From positions 1 to 64,000 of the forward strand of contig JAJEPU010000013.1 in assembly GCA_020686985.1 (NCBI GenBank): 64,000 bases of DNA, read 5' to 3'. A model generated the notes under the pieces. It saw nothing but the letters and a program-made list of their open reading frames with translations. It did not search any database and was not told the origin of the DNA. This DNA is from Brotaphodocola catenula. Lineage in GTDB: Bacteria > Bacillota > Clostridia > Lachnospirales > Lachnospiraceae. This document shows positions 16,281-24,509 of this stretch, piece by piece. Within the stretch, counting starts at the first letter, position 1. The number at the start of each line of letters is the position of its first letter. Position numbers and translations under genes: made by a program.

Positions 16281-17303
16281 ATGGCTACTATTTTGGTAAC
16301 AGGCGGAGCCGGATATATTGGAAGTCATACCTGTGTGGAACTGTTGAATGCGGGCTACGAGGTGGTAGTGGTTGACAACCTGTGCAATTCCTGCAAGGAG
16401 TCATTAAAGCGTGTGGAGGAGATTACCGGAAAGCCGGTAACATTCTATGAGGCAGATCTTCTGGACGAGCCGGCACTTGAGCACATCTTCCAGAATGAGA
16501 AGATTGATGCAGTCATTCATTTTGCAGGTCTGAAGGCAGTTGGTGAGTCTGTATACAAGCCATTGGAGTATTATCACAACAATATCACCGGAACCCTGAT
16601 CCTGTGTGATGTGATGCGCCGTCACGGAGTGAAGAATATCGTGTTCAGTTCTTCCGCAACCGTATACGGAGATCCGGCATTCATCCCGATCACCGAGGAG
16701 TGCCCGAAGGGTGAGATTACGAATCCTTACGGACGCACGAAGGGTATGCTTGAGCAGATTCTGACCGATCTTCATACCGCAGATCCGGAGTGGAAGGTTA
16801 TGCTTCTTCGTTACTTCAACCCGATCGGAGCACACAAGTCCGGACGTATCGGCGAGAATCCGAAGGGAATCCCGAACAACCTGCTTCCGTATGTAACCCA
16901 GGTTGCAGTAGGAAAGCTCGAGTGCCTCGGCGTATTCGGAAACGATTACAACACCCCGGATGGCACCTGTGTTCGTGACTACATCCATGTTGTAGACCTT
17001 GCAGACGGTCATGTGAAGGCTCTCGACAAGATGAGCAAGGAGCAGGGCGGTGTCTGGATTTACAACCTCGGAACCGGTGTTGGATACAGCGTACTCGATG
17101 TGATTCATGCATTTGAGGAAGCAAACAACCTCAAAGTCAACTATGTCTTCAAGGATCGCCGTGCAGGAGATGTTCCGGCATGCTACTGTGATCCGAGCAA
17201 GGCAGAGCGTGAGCTTGGCTGGAAGGCAAAGAACGGAATCAAGGAGATGTGCGAGGATTCTTGGCGTTGGCAGAAGAACAACCCGAATGGTTACGAAGAG
17301 TAA
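16281..17303 (+). CDS. galE: UDP-glucose 4-epimerase
   Basis: A 340-residue short-chain dehydrogenase/reductase-fold epimerase that interconverts UDP-glucose and UDP-galactose using tightly bound NAD. The NAD loop is [15 protein letters not shown] at the N-terminus and the catalytic segment is [10 protein letters not shown] followed by [11 protein letters not shown], with Tyr and Lys in place. [16 protein letters not shown] and [16 protein letters not shown] are typical. It has its own promoter and terminator, so it is monocistronic here. Confidence 0.95.
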   Translation: MATILVTGGAGYIGSHTCVELLNAGYEVVVVDNLCNSCKESLKRVEEITGKPVTFYEADLLDEPALEHIFQNEKIDAVIHFAGLKAVGESVYKPLEYYHNNITGTLILCDVMRRHGVKNIVFSSSATVYGDPAFIPITEECPKGEITNPYGRTKGMLEQILTDLHTADPEWKVMLLRYFNPIGAHKSGRIGENPKGIPNNLLPYVTQVAVGKLECLGVFGNDYNTPDGTCVRDYIHVVDLADGHVKALDKMSKEQGGVWIYNLGTGVGYSVLDVIHAFEEANNLKVNYVFKDRRAGDVPACYCDPSKAERELGWKAKNGIKEMCEDSWRWQKNNPNGYEE

Positions 17304-17365
17304 GAGATAAGAATAGGGAATCTGAACCGAAGCAAAATAAAAAAAGAAACTGCAAGAAACAGAAA

Positions 17366-17400
17366 CAGGGGACAGTTAAGATGGCTGTCCCCTGAATTTT
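17366..17400 (+). terminator. intrinsic terminator after galE
   Basis: CAGGGGACAG (17366-17375) pairs perfectly with CTGTCCCCTG (17385-17394) around a nine-base loop, followed by AATTTT. Confidence 0.85.
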
Positions 17401-17417
17401 GAAAAATCAATCGTATC

Positions 17418-17960
17418 TTAATTTTCCGAGTTTTCTCCGCTTCCCATCAGCGTTTTCATGATATAGGCGTAGATCGTCTGGCTCTTGTCCTTCCATCGCG
17501 CACACATATCCTCCGCCTGCTCGCGGTCCGGCACAGAGATGCTTAAATCAATCAGCGTGCTTTTGCCCTCACGCACTTCGCAGTGGACGGTGTAGTCCTG
17601 ACTCGTGGACTTAAAGTAGTCGGAGACAACGCCGACCTCATTTCTCATGCGCAGACGGTTCTCTTTCAGGTAGTGATCCATATCCTCGACGATCGCCGGG
17701 GAAATGTTCTTTCCAAAAAAACTTAACGTCTCCTCGCCCTCTTTCGTGATCATGTAGCGGGTCGTGTTGTGCGTGGACTCTGTGCGAACAAGTCCGGACT
17801 CCTGAAGCTCCTTGAGTGCCTGCTGGAGCGTAAAATAACTGGTGTATTCATGCTGTAAAAAAAAGTCAGTCAGCTGTGCGTTTGTCAGTGGAAAGCTGAC
17901 CTGCCGGAGCATGTAGAGATTCATAAGTTTGTATAAAGTCATCGGTTCCGATAACATCAT
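17418..17960 (-). CDS. DUF4364 family winged-helix protein
   Basis: A 180-residue protein of the DUF4364 family, common in clostridia. Residues 5-80 read as a winged-helix domain (LYKLMNLYMLRQ, then LTNAQLTDFFLQHEYTSYF and TLQQALKELQESGLV, then a wing with TTRYMITKEGEETLSFF). The rest is predicted mixed helix and strand. A DNA-binding role is likely from the fold, but targets are unknown. It is divergent from the DUF5717 operon, 245 bases away, and could control it. Start follows GAGG. Confidence 0.78.
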   Translation of the reverse strand: MMLSEPMTLYKLMNLYMLRQVSFPLTNAQLTDFFLQHEYTSYFTLQQALKELQESGLVRTESTHNTTRYMITKEGEETLSFFGKNISPAIVEDMDHYLKENRLRMRNEVGVVSDYFKSTSQDYTVHCEVREGKSTLIDLSISVPDREQAEDMCARWKDKSQTIYAYIMKTLMGSGENSEN

Positions 17961-18205
17961 GATTAGCCTCTTTCCGTAAAGCAGTATTTGTATGCCTGCC
18001 TAGATTTTTTCTTTTTTCTTAATTTCTTAATCATAACAATTTAATCCTTTTAAATCAAGTAAAAATATGATAATATAGGGAAGATTAATGTAGGAGTTTG
18101 TCGAAATTTCTGAAATATCCCTGAAAGATCTTTAAAAGATTTTGGAAGACTTAAAAGAGAAAAGTCAGGAGACGGCATAAAACTCCGGAGTTTGCGGGAG
18201 ATACG

Positions 18206-21200
18206 ATGAGAGAGAAAATTAACCGTCTGGCGCGGGGAATTGTAGATACAGATGTATTACAGGTGAATGTTGTTCCGGAGTCCGTGGAAGAAGCGATACA
18301 GGCTGGAGAGCTGACGAAAAAAGAACTGTATGTGACGGATCTTCAGGGACGTTTTATCAAGGGACTGGTATATTCTTCCAATCCCCGCGTCCGGATTCAT
18401 AAGGAAGCATTTGGAGGCAATCGCAATCACATCACTTATGAGATTGATGGAAGAAACCTGTCAAAGGATGATGTGATTTCGGGTGCTTTTTATCTTGTAA
18501 CCAATGGGGGAGAGAGAAAGGTGCCTTTTTCTTTCTCCGTAGATATCGGTGTGTCGGGAAAAGTTCTTGACGGGCTTCAGACGGCAGGGGATTTGGCGGA
18601 GCTCGTTCACCGGGATCAGGAGCTTGCACTGAGACTGTTTGAGTACCAGGATTTTGCAGAGGCACCATTTATGCAGGATCTGCGTGTGCGTGCGCTCTAT
18701 GACGGTCTTAAGGGGCGACCAAACCGTCAGAATCAGCTTGAGGAGTTCCTTGTTGTTCAGGGCGCAAAAAAGCCGGTCAGCCTGAGTGTGGACACGAGGG
18801 CGAGACGCTATGAGGGACTTTCCGACATCCGTATGGATCTTCTTGAGATTAAGGCAGGTACCTGGGGTGCTGTCTCGATCGAGGTCATGGCGGAGGGAGA
18901 TTTTTTAGAGCTTCCGAGAAAGAGCTTTGAGCGAAAGGATTTCAAGGATCAGAGCTGTATGGTCTCGTTTGCAATCAATCCGGGACGACTTCACCGCGGA
19001 AAGAATCTCGGTGTGATCCATGTGCGAACAATCCGCCAGCAGTTCGATGTTCCGATCGAGGCAGTCGGAGAGGACGAGAGCGCAGAACCGAGACAAAAAG
19101 GGCGTAAGAAATCGATCTCTCGTTATCTGAAGATGAGACTGGAGTATGAGACAGTCTCCGGAAAACGTCGTCAGGCACTTGCCGGGAAGCTGAAACAGGA
19201 ACTCGAAGTTCAGAGAGAGACCGAAGGGGAGAATGCGAGAAATGCACTCTGTCTTGCAGAACTCTATGTGGTGAGCGGGGAGAGAGAGCATGCGATGGCA
19301 CTTCTCGAGTCCTGCCGTGCACAGGTCAACAGTCAGCGCATGGACGATCGGGTGATGTATTCGTATTTTCAGTACCTGCTCTACCGGATTCAGCAGAAAC
19401 CGGGACAGAGAGAGGGACTGCTTCGTCTTGTCAGACAGAATGAATCGATCGAGAAGAAGGCGATGGCGAGAGGATACCTCTACCTGATTCAGCTCCTGAT
19501 TGATCCGGATCAGGCAATGAACCCGGCGGGAACTCTCGATGAGATGCACACACTGTTTGCGCAGGGATGTACAAGCCCGTGGATGTATATGCAGGCACTC
19601 AAAATTTTTGAGGAGGATGTGAAATTGCTTCGCCGTCTCGATGAGTTTGAGATGCAGGTGATGAGCTTTGGAGCAAGGCGTGGGCTGATCAGTGAGGAGC
19701 TTGCAAAGCGGATTGCTCAGCTCTCCGTGACTGTGAGACCGCACCGTGTTCTTCACTACCGGATGCTCAGGGCGCTTTATGAGAAATATGAGAATAAGGA
19801 GCTGCTCTCCGCGCTGTGTGGAGTCCTGATTCGCAGTGACTGTCGGGATAAGCGCTATTTTTCATGGTATCAGAGAGCACTCAAGGAGGGAGTCAGCCTG
19901 ACCAGGCTTTATGAGTATTACCTCTATTCGCTTCCGGAGGATTACGCCTACCTGCTTCCGAGAGAGGTGCTTCTCTATTTCTCTTACGAGAAGAGTTTAG
20001 ATGAGGACAGCAGAGCTTCGCTGTATGTGAATATTTTGCGTTACATGAATCCGGAATCCGAGCTTTACAAAAAGTATGAGCGCGATATGGAAAAGTTCGC
20101 GATGGATCAGCTTCTCAAGTCGCGGATCAACAGCCGGATTGCCGTTTTGTACGAGCACATGCTCTACAAGGAGATGATCGACGAGAAGGTCGCAAGAGTG
20201 CTTCCGTCTATCCTTCGCTCTTATCGGATTCAGATTGATAATCCGTCGATCCGCTACGTTGTTGTGTGCAGTGGCGAGACCGAGGGACAGGATGCATTTC
20301 CAATCAAAGATGGGACAGCGTATGTTCCGCTGTTTTCCGAGAATCCGGTTCTGCTGTTTCAGGATGAGTACGGAAATCGCTATGCAAACCTTCCGTTCAA
20401 GAAACTTCCGGCGATGGCGCACAAGGAGGAGAGGGAGCTCGAAGCCCGCTGTTATGAGGTATTCCCGGAGCATCCGATGCTTCGCCTTCAGGAGTGCAGG
20501 TTGATCGTTGAGAATGGCATTTCCGATGACGGACAGCTGATCCGTCTCAGAGAGGCATCCGAGGAGATGAGATTTAACCTGCTGTTTCGTCGCAGAGTGC
20601 TCTCAAGAATTCTCGAGTACGATCAGCGCATGATCGAGAGCGATGCCGGGGAGCTTCCGGATGATGTGGAGTATCTCGCCCGCCTTGATTTGACGAAAAT
20701 GAACAATGCGGAGCGCGGACAGATCTGTGAGATTCTGACGTGGCAGGGTTATTACCGGGATGCATTTGACATCATGTGCACTTACGGTTGGGAGAGTGTT
20801 CGCAGTGCGCGACTCTTAAAGCTCTGTTCCGGCATGATTTTGAAGGAGATCTCGGGACGCGATGACCGTCTGGTATTGCTCGCTTGCAAGCTGTTCTCAG
20901 AGGGACGTTACGACGATGCCGTTCTCGACTATCTCTGTGAGTACTTTAACGGCTCGACGAAGCAGATGTTTAAGGTGCTCAGCCAGAGCGTCCGCGACCA
21001 TATTGCACTCTACGATCTGCCGGAGCGTCTGCTCGCCCAGATGATGTTCAGCGGGGAAACTGACCGTCTCGATCAGGTCTTTGACTGGTATGTGGATGGC
21101 AAGGCAACGAGTGAGCTTGTCGTGCGCGCCTACTTTACGACGAAGTCGGTGGACTATTTCCTGCACGAGAAGATTGGTTCGGGACGTGTTTTTGACTATC

Positions 21201-21793
21201 TTGAGCGCGTGATGAACAAGGCGGAGGATAAGAGCCGGGTTCCGACAATCTACCTGCTGGCGCTCTGTCGTCACTATGCGAGCATGAAGACCCTGAGTGA
21301 GGAGCAGAAGGAGCTTGCGAGAAAAATTGTCGATCTTTTGATTTCAGAGGGAAGAGTCTTTGCATGGTTCCATGATCTCGGACGCCTGACGCCGATGCCG
21401 GATGGAATTATGGACAAAGTGATTGTCGAGTATCACGGCGATCGGGACAGCCGACCGGAGCTGATGGCGAGAGTGCTTCCGGATGAGGAACAGTATGCGC
21501 CGGAGGAGCTGCGAAAGGTATATCCGGGAATCTATGTGCACCAGAAAGTTCTGTTTGAGGGAGAGCTTTTGGAGTATCAGGTTTACGACCGGAAAGATGG
21601 AAAGCGGGTTCTCGTGGACGAGGGAAGCATTTCCTGCGACATTGAGATGACAAGTTCAGCGGGAAATCGTTTTGCCTCCCTCAATGAGATGGGACTTTGC
21701 CTGTCTCTGAAGGAAGAGGGCACACTGAAAGATAAGATGAAAAAATATCTCACGGATAGTGCAGTCATGGAAGAGTTGTTTGGGCTGATGTAA
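18206..21793 (+). CDS. DUF5717 family giant protein, first gene of an unknown operon
   Basis: A 1195-residue protein of the DUF5717 type found in Lachnospiraceae. The first about 300 residues appear beta-rich, with two similar strand-rich segments (near YVTDLQGRFIKGLVYSSNPRVR and near SLSVDTRARRYEGLSD). The middle and C-terminal parts are helix-rich with repeat-like character (for example LCLAELYVVSGEREHAMALLESC near residue 350), suggesting an alpha-solenoid. The last about 150 residues again look beta-rich. No signal peptide, membrane segment or catalytic motif is evident. Its stop overlaps an upstream ATG of the next frame, and the ATPase start is 69 bases on. Probably cytoplasmic and a partner of the Hsp70-like protein; this is inference. 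Confidence 0.8.
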   Translation: MREKINRLARGIVDTDVLQVNVVPESVEEAIQAGELTKKELYVTDLQGRFIKGLVYSSNPRVRIHKEAFGGNRNHITYEIDGRNLSKDDVISGAFYLVTNGGERKVPFSFSVDIGVSGKVLDGLQTAGDLAELVHRDQELALRLFEYQDFAEAPFMQDLRVRALYDGLKGRPNRQNQLEEFLVVQGAKKPVSLSVDTRARRYEGLSDIRMDLLEIKAGTWGAVSIEVMAEGDFLELPRKSFERKDFKDQSCMVSFAINPGRLHRGKNLGVIHVRTIRQQFDVPIEAVGEDESAEPRQKGRKKSISRYLKMRLEYETVSGKRRQALAGKLKQELEVQRETEGENARNALCLAELYVVSGEREHAMALLESCRAQVNSQRMDDRVMYSYFQYLLYRIQQKPGQREGLLRLVRQNESIEKKAMARGYLYLIQLLIDPDQAMNPAGTLDEMHTLFAQGCTSPWMYMQALKIFEEDVKLLRRLDEFEMQVMSFGARRGLISEELAKRIAQLSVTVRPHRVLHYRMLRALYEKYENKELLSALCGVLIRSDCRDKRYFSWYQRALKEGVSLTRLYEYYLYSLPEDYAYLLPREVLLYFSYEKSLDEDSRASLYVNILRYMNPESELYKKYERDMEKFAMDQLLKSRINSRIAVLYEHMLYKEMIDEKVARVLPSILRSYRIQIDNPSIRYVVVCSGETEGQDAFPIKDGTAYVPLFSENPVLLFQDEYGNRYANLPFKKLPAMAHKEERELEARCYEVFPEHPMLRLQECRLIVENGISDDGQLIRLREASEEMRFNLLFRRRVLSRILEYDQRMIESDAGELPDDVEYLARLDLTKMNNAERGQICEILTWQGYYRDAFDIMCTYGWESVRSARLLKLCSGMILKEISGRDDRLVLLACKLFSEGRYDDAVLDYLCEYFNGSTKQMFKVLSQSVRDHIALYDLPERLLAQMMFSGETDRLDQVFDWYVDGKATSELVVRAYFTTKSVDYFLHEKIGSGRVFDYLERVMNKAEDKSRVPTIYLLALCRHYASMKTLSEEQKELARKIVDLLISEGRVFAWFHDLGRLTPMPDGIMDKVIVEYHGDRDSRPELMARVLPDEEQYAPEELRKVYPGIYVHQKVLFEGELLEYQVYDRKDGKRVLVDEGSISCDIEMTSSAGNRFASLNEMGLCLSLKEEGTLKDKMKKYLTDSAVMEELFGLM

Positions 21794-21861
21794 TGGGCGC
21801 AATAGAAAAACAGGCGACTGCGAACTGTGACTGTAAAAGTGAGAGAAAGGATAAGGGTTGT

Positions 21862-23085
21862 ATGGACGGACTGATTGTTGGCATCGATTTATGCGATGAA
21901 TATACGCAGGTCAGCTGTGCGGATGAGGAAAAGATCTGGTCGCTTCCGTCCGTGATCTGCAAGAACAGAACGGCGGATAGCTGGTATGTCGGAGAAGATG
22001 CCTATACGCACACCTTAAATGGCGACGGCGTGATTCTCGACAAGCTCGTGAGCCGTGCATTAAAGGGAGAGTCTTCGACAGTCGGAGATGTCCGTTATAC
22101 GGGAAAAGAAATTCTCGGACATTTTCTCGAGGAGATTTTGAAAATGATCCGGGCGGAGACGAAGAAGGAGACGGTTGACCGCATTGTCGTTGCTGTGCGC
22201 CGATACGATTCCAAGATGCTTGAGATTCTCGAATCGTGTGCAGACCGGCTTGGAATTCCCGCAGAGCGGATCGACATGATCAGCCATGCCGAGAGTTTTC
22301 TGTACTACATGGTCAGCCAGAAGCGCGAGATCTGGATGGGGACGACAGGAATGTTTGACCTCTCCGATGAGGGATTCCGCTATTATGAGATGAAAGTGCA
22401 GAAGACGACGAATCAGACGATCGTCATGGCAGATTACGAGGAGCTCGAGGAGAGTTTTCGTCTTGATATTCTCGCGACTGCCTCAGGAAAGCGTCTGGCG
22501 GACAAGATTGTCTGCTCGTGCGGAGAGCGGATGATGCAGAAAAAAGCGTATTCTGCAATCTTTCTTGCAGGAAAGGGATTTTTAAAGCGCGATTGGGCGC
22601 CGGAATTCATGAATATGGTCTGCATGAAACGCAGAGTCTATATGGAGACGGCTCTGTTTGCGAGAGGAGCATCCTACTGTGCAAAGGACATGAATCAGGA
22701 GAAAACATTGTTCCCGTACACGATGATCTGTGAGGGACGCTTGAAGACGACGATCTCGATGAATGTCATCCGCAAGGGACAGGAAACTTCGATCGTGCTT
22801 GCGTCAGCCGGAGACCGCTGGCACAGCCGTATCGCGAGCGTGGATGTGATTCCGGACCATCAGAATACCGTTGATCTTGTGGTGACTCCGCAGGATGTGA
22901 CGAACCGGAAGACTGTCTCGATTTTTCTGGAAGGATTTCCGAAGCGGGAAGAACGGACGACGAAGGTGCGGGTGCAGATTTCGTTTCCGGATGAACAGAC
23001 GATGGAAGTCATCTTAAAGGATCAGGGACTCGGAGAACTTTTCCCGTCCTCCGGGGTACAGATCAGACAAGAGGTTATGATATGA
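21862..23085 (+). CDS. DUF5716 family Hsp70/actin-like ATPase
   Basis: A 407-residue protein. The N-terminal LIVGIDLCDEYTQVSC looks like the phosphate-1 loop of the actin/Hsp70 fold, and residues to about 295 are compatible with such a nucleotide-binding domain (VDRIVVAVRRYDSKMLEILESC, SAIFLAGKGFLKRDWAPEF resembling the phosphate-2 and adenosine regions). The last about 100 residues (RVQISFPDEQTMEVILKDQG) recall the beta-sandwich substrate-binding part of DnaK, without the helical lid. The ATG at 21862 is preferred since the fold begins there and AAGGATAAGGG lies upstream; an ATG at 21793 overlaps the previous stop and would add 23 polar residues. It overlaps the next gene by four bases. Function unknown. 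Confidence 0.75.
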   Translation: MDGLIVGIDLCDEYTQVSCADEEKIWSLPSVICKNRTADSWYVGEDAYTHTLNGDGVILDKLVSRALKGESSTVGDVRYTGKEILGHFLEEILKMIRAETKKETVDRIVVAVRRYDSKMLEILESCADRLGIPAERIDMISHAESFLYYMVSQKREIWMGTTGMFDLSDEGFRYYEMKVQKTTNQTIVMADYEELEESFRLDILATASGKRLADKIVCSCGERMMQKKAYSAIFLAGKGFLKRDWAPEFMNMVCMKRRVYMETALFARGASYCAKDMNQEKTLFPYTMICEGRLKTTISMNVIRKGQETSIVLASAGDRWHSRIASVDVIPDHQNTVDLVVTPQDVTNRKTVSIFLEGFPKREERTTKVRVQISFPDEQTMEVILKDQGLGELFPSSGVQIRQEVMI

Positions 23086-23894
23086 GTTTATTGTTATGTA
23101 GACAGGAACATGTCACCCATCCTTACTATGCCGAGGAACTGGGACTGCGCCTCTCCTCCACTCAGGAGCTGGCCTATGTGATTTACCATTATCCACTGCT
23201 TGTGCTCGATGGTTTTGTCAGGGAATCCCTGCTTGATTTCATGCGGGAGGAACTCGGACAGGGCTTTCTCGCGCTCAAGATTGACCAGTGGATGAAGAGT
23301 GGGGAGAATCCGGATGAGATTCTGCCGATGATTCTTCAGGAGAGCGATTATTACACGGCACAGGAAGTCGCGCATTACCGTCAGCAGATGACGGATTTGC
23401 GCGGAAAACATCCGGCAGAATACCGCAGAATGAAGGCAGATGAGCTGTTTTCGATGCGCCAGTACGGGCGTGCGGTCAAGATTTATCAGGAACTTTTGGA
23501 ACTCCCGGCGGACGAGGTTGTCAATGAATCCTTCCGTTCACGTGTCGGAAATAACATTGGCTCCTGCTATGCGAGAATGTTTCGCTATGACAAGGCATTT
23601 GAGGCGTATAAGCGCGCATATTCAGCTGATGGCAATCCGGAGATTTTGCGCAAGATTTACTATCTGACAAGGCTCGACCCGGATTTGAGACTCGGTGAGA
23701 GATTTAAGGCTTTGGCGACGCCGGAGCTGAAAAATGGCTGGGAGCGGGAGATGGAGAGCGCAAGAAAACGTGCAGAGAATTCGGTTCAGGTCAGACAGCT
23801 CGACACGCTCTTTGCACAGGAGCAGGCGCAGAGAGAGAAGGGCGAAATGAAGTTAATCAAGCGCTGGAAGCAGGAGTACCGCACAATGGCGTAA
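23082..23894 (+). CDS. TPR-like protein, third gene of the DUF5717 operon
   Basis: A 270-residue, mostly helical protein without recognised family name. Residues about 115-200 look like two or three tetratricopeptide-type helical pairs (ADELFSMRQYGRAVKIYQELL; IGSCYARMFRYDKAFEAYKRAY), and the C-terminal about 50 residues are highly charged and probably coiled coil. Its ATG overlaps the ATPase stop in ATGA, so the two are translationally coupled. TPR proteins often act as cochaperones for Hsp70, which fits the neighbour, but no direct evidence exists. Confidence 0.75.
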   Translation: MSLLLCRQEHVTHPYYAEELGLRLSSTQELAYVIYHYPLLVLDGFVRESLLDFMREELGQGFLALKIDQWMKSGENPDEILPMILQESDYYTAQEVAHYRQQMTDLRGKHPAEYRRMKADELFSMRQYGRAVKIYQELLELPADEVVNESFRSRVGNNIGSCYARMFRYDKAFEAYKRAYSADGNPEILRKIYYLTRLDPDLRLGERFKALATPELKNGWEREMESARKRAENSVQVRQLDTLFAQEQAQREKGEMKLIKRWKQEYRTMA

Positions 23895-23946
23895 TGCGTG
23901 ATTGCAATTCGTTGCTGTTCGCGCGTTGTATCAACATCGATTTCCC

Positions 23947-23975
23947 TTGTGTTTTAGGCAGACCTGTGATAAAAT
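23947..23975 (+). promoter_or_regulatory. promoter of secG
   Basis: TTGTGT at 23947-23952 and TAAAAT at 23970-23975, 17 bases apart, about 75 bases before the secG start. Confidence 0.5.
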
Positions 23976-24053
23976 ATCTTTGTTTTATGGGAAAATACAA
24001 GAATCCCGCAAGAGAGATTCTTTATTAGTTTGGGAATTAGGAGGTGTTTTTGG

Positions 24054-24281
24054 ATGCTGAAGACAATTTTGTGCGTAATTTTCGTTCTTATATGCCTGTT
24101 TCTGACCGTAGTCGTTCTGATGCAGGAGGGAAAGAGCCAGGGTCTTGGAGCAATCGGTGGTATGGCAGATACCTACTGGGGCCGTAACAAGGGCCGTTCT
24201 ATGGAAGGAAACCTGGAGAAAGCGACAACAGCTGCCGCAGTTCTGTTTATGCTATTATCCCTTGTCCTGAATATTTTATAA
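24054..24281 (+). CDS. secG: preprotein translocase subunit SecG
   Basis: A 75-residue protein with two membrane segments (residues about 3-22 and 52-74) joined by the loop VVLMQEGKSQGLGAIGG, the SecG signature. It associates with SecYE in the membrane and aids protein export. The ATG at 24054 is chosen because TTAGGAGGTG lies eight bases upstream; a TTG at 24030 would include the ribosome binding site. A terminator follows at 24430, after the repeat at 24291-24422. Confidence 0.92.
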   Translation: MLKTILCVIFVLICLFLTVVVLMQEGKSQGLGAIGGMADTYWGRNKGRSMEGNLEKATTAAAVLFMLLSLVLNIL

Positions 24282-24290
24282 GAAATGAAG

Positions 24291-24422
24291 ATTATTGTAT
24301 ATGCTAGGAATTTTCTGAACTGAAAATTCCGTATGATACAATGTTGGAAGCAGATTTTGCCGATTTGGAATGCGAAGCATCGGCAAAATCCGTTACAGTT
24401 TGTGCAACGCAGGAACTGTGAC
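24291..24422 (+). repeat. MITE-like dispersed repeat, copy B
   Basis: This element between secG and rnr matches the copy at 30821-30953 over its length. The first hairpin has arms GGAATTTTC and GAAAATTCC (24307-24315, 24322-24330); the middle hairpin has arms identical to the other copies; the last has arms GTTACAGTT and AACTGTGAC. Relative to the other copy both arms of the outer hairpins change together. The flanks AAATGAAG (left) and AGGTGAAG (right) match at six of eight positions, like a decayed target duplication. Confidence 0.85.
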
Positions 24423-24429
24423 AGGTGAA

Positions 24430-24459
24430 GCACTCTTGTGGAAACAAGGGTGCTTTTTT
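24430..24459 (+). terminator. intrinsic terminator after secG
   Basis: GCACTCTTG (24430-24438) pairs with CAAGGGTGC (24445-24453) with one G-U pair, followed by TTTTTT. It lies between the repeat and rnr, which argues that rnr translation starts downstream of 24459. Confidence 0.8.
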
Positions 24460-24509
24460 CAAATAACGTTTTTCAAAAATTTTTGGAGAAAGGAAATAAA
24501 CTGGAATTT

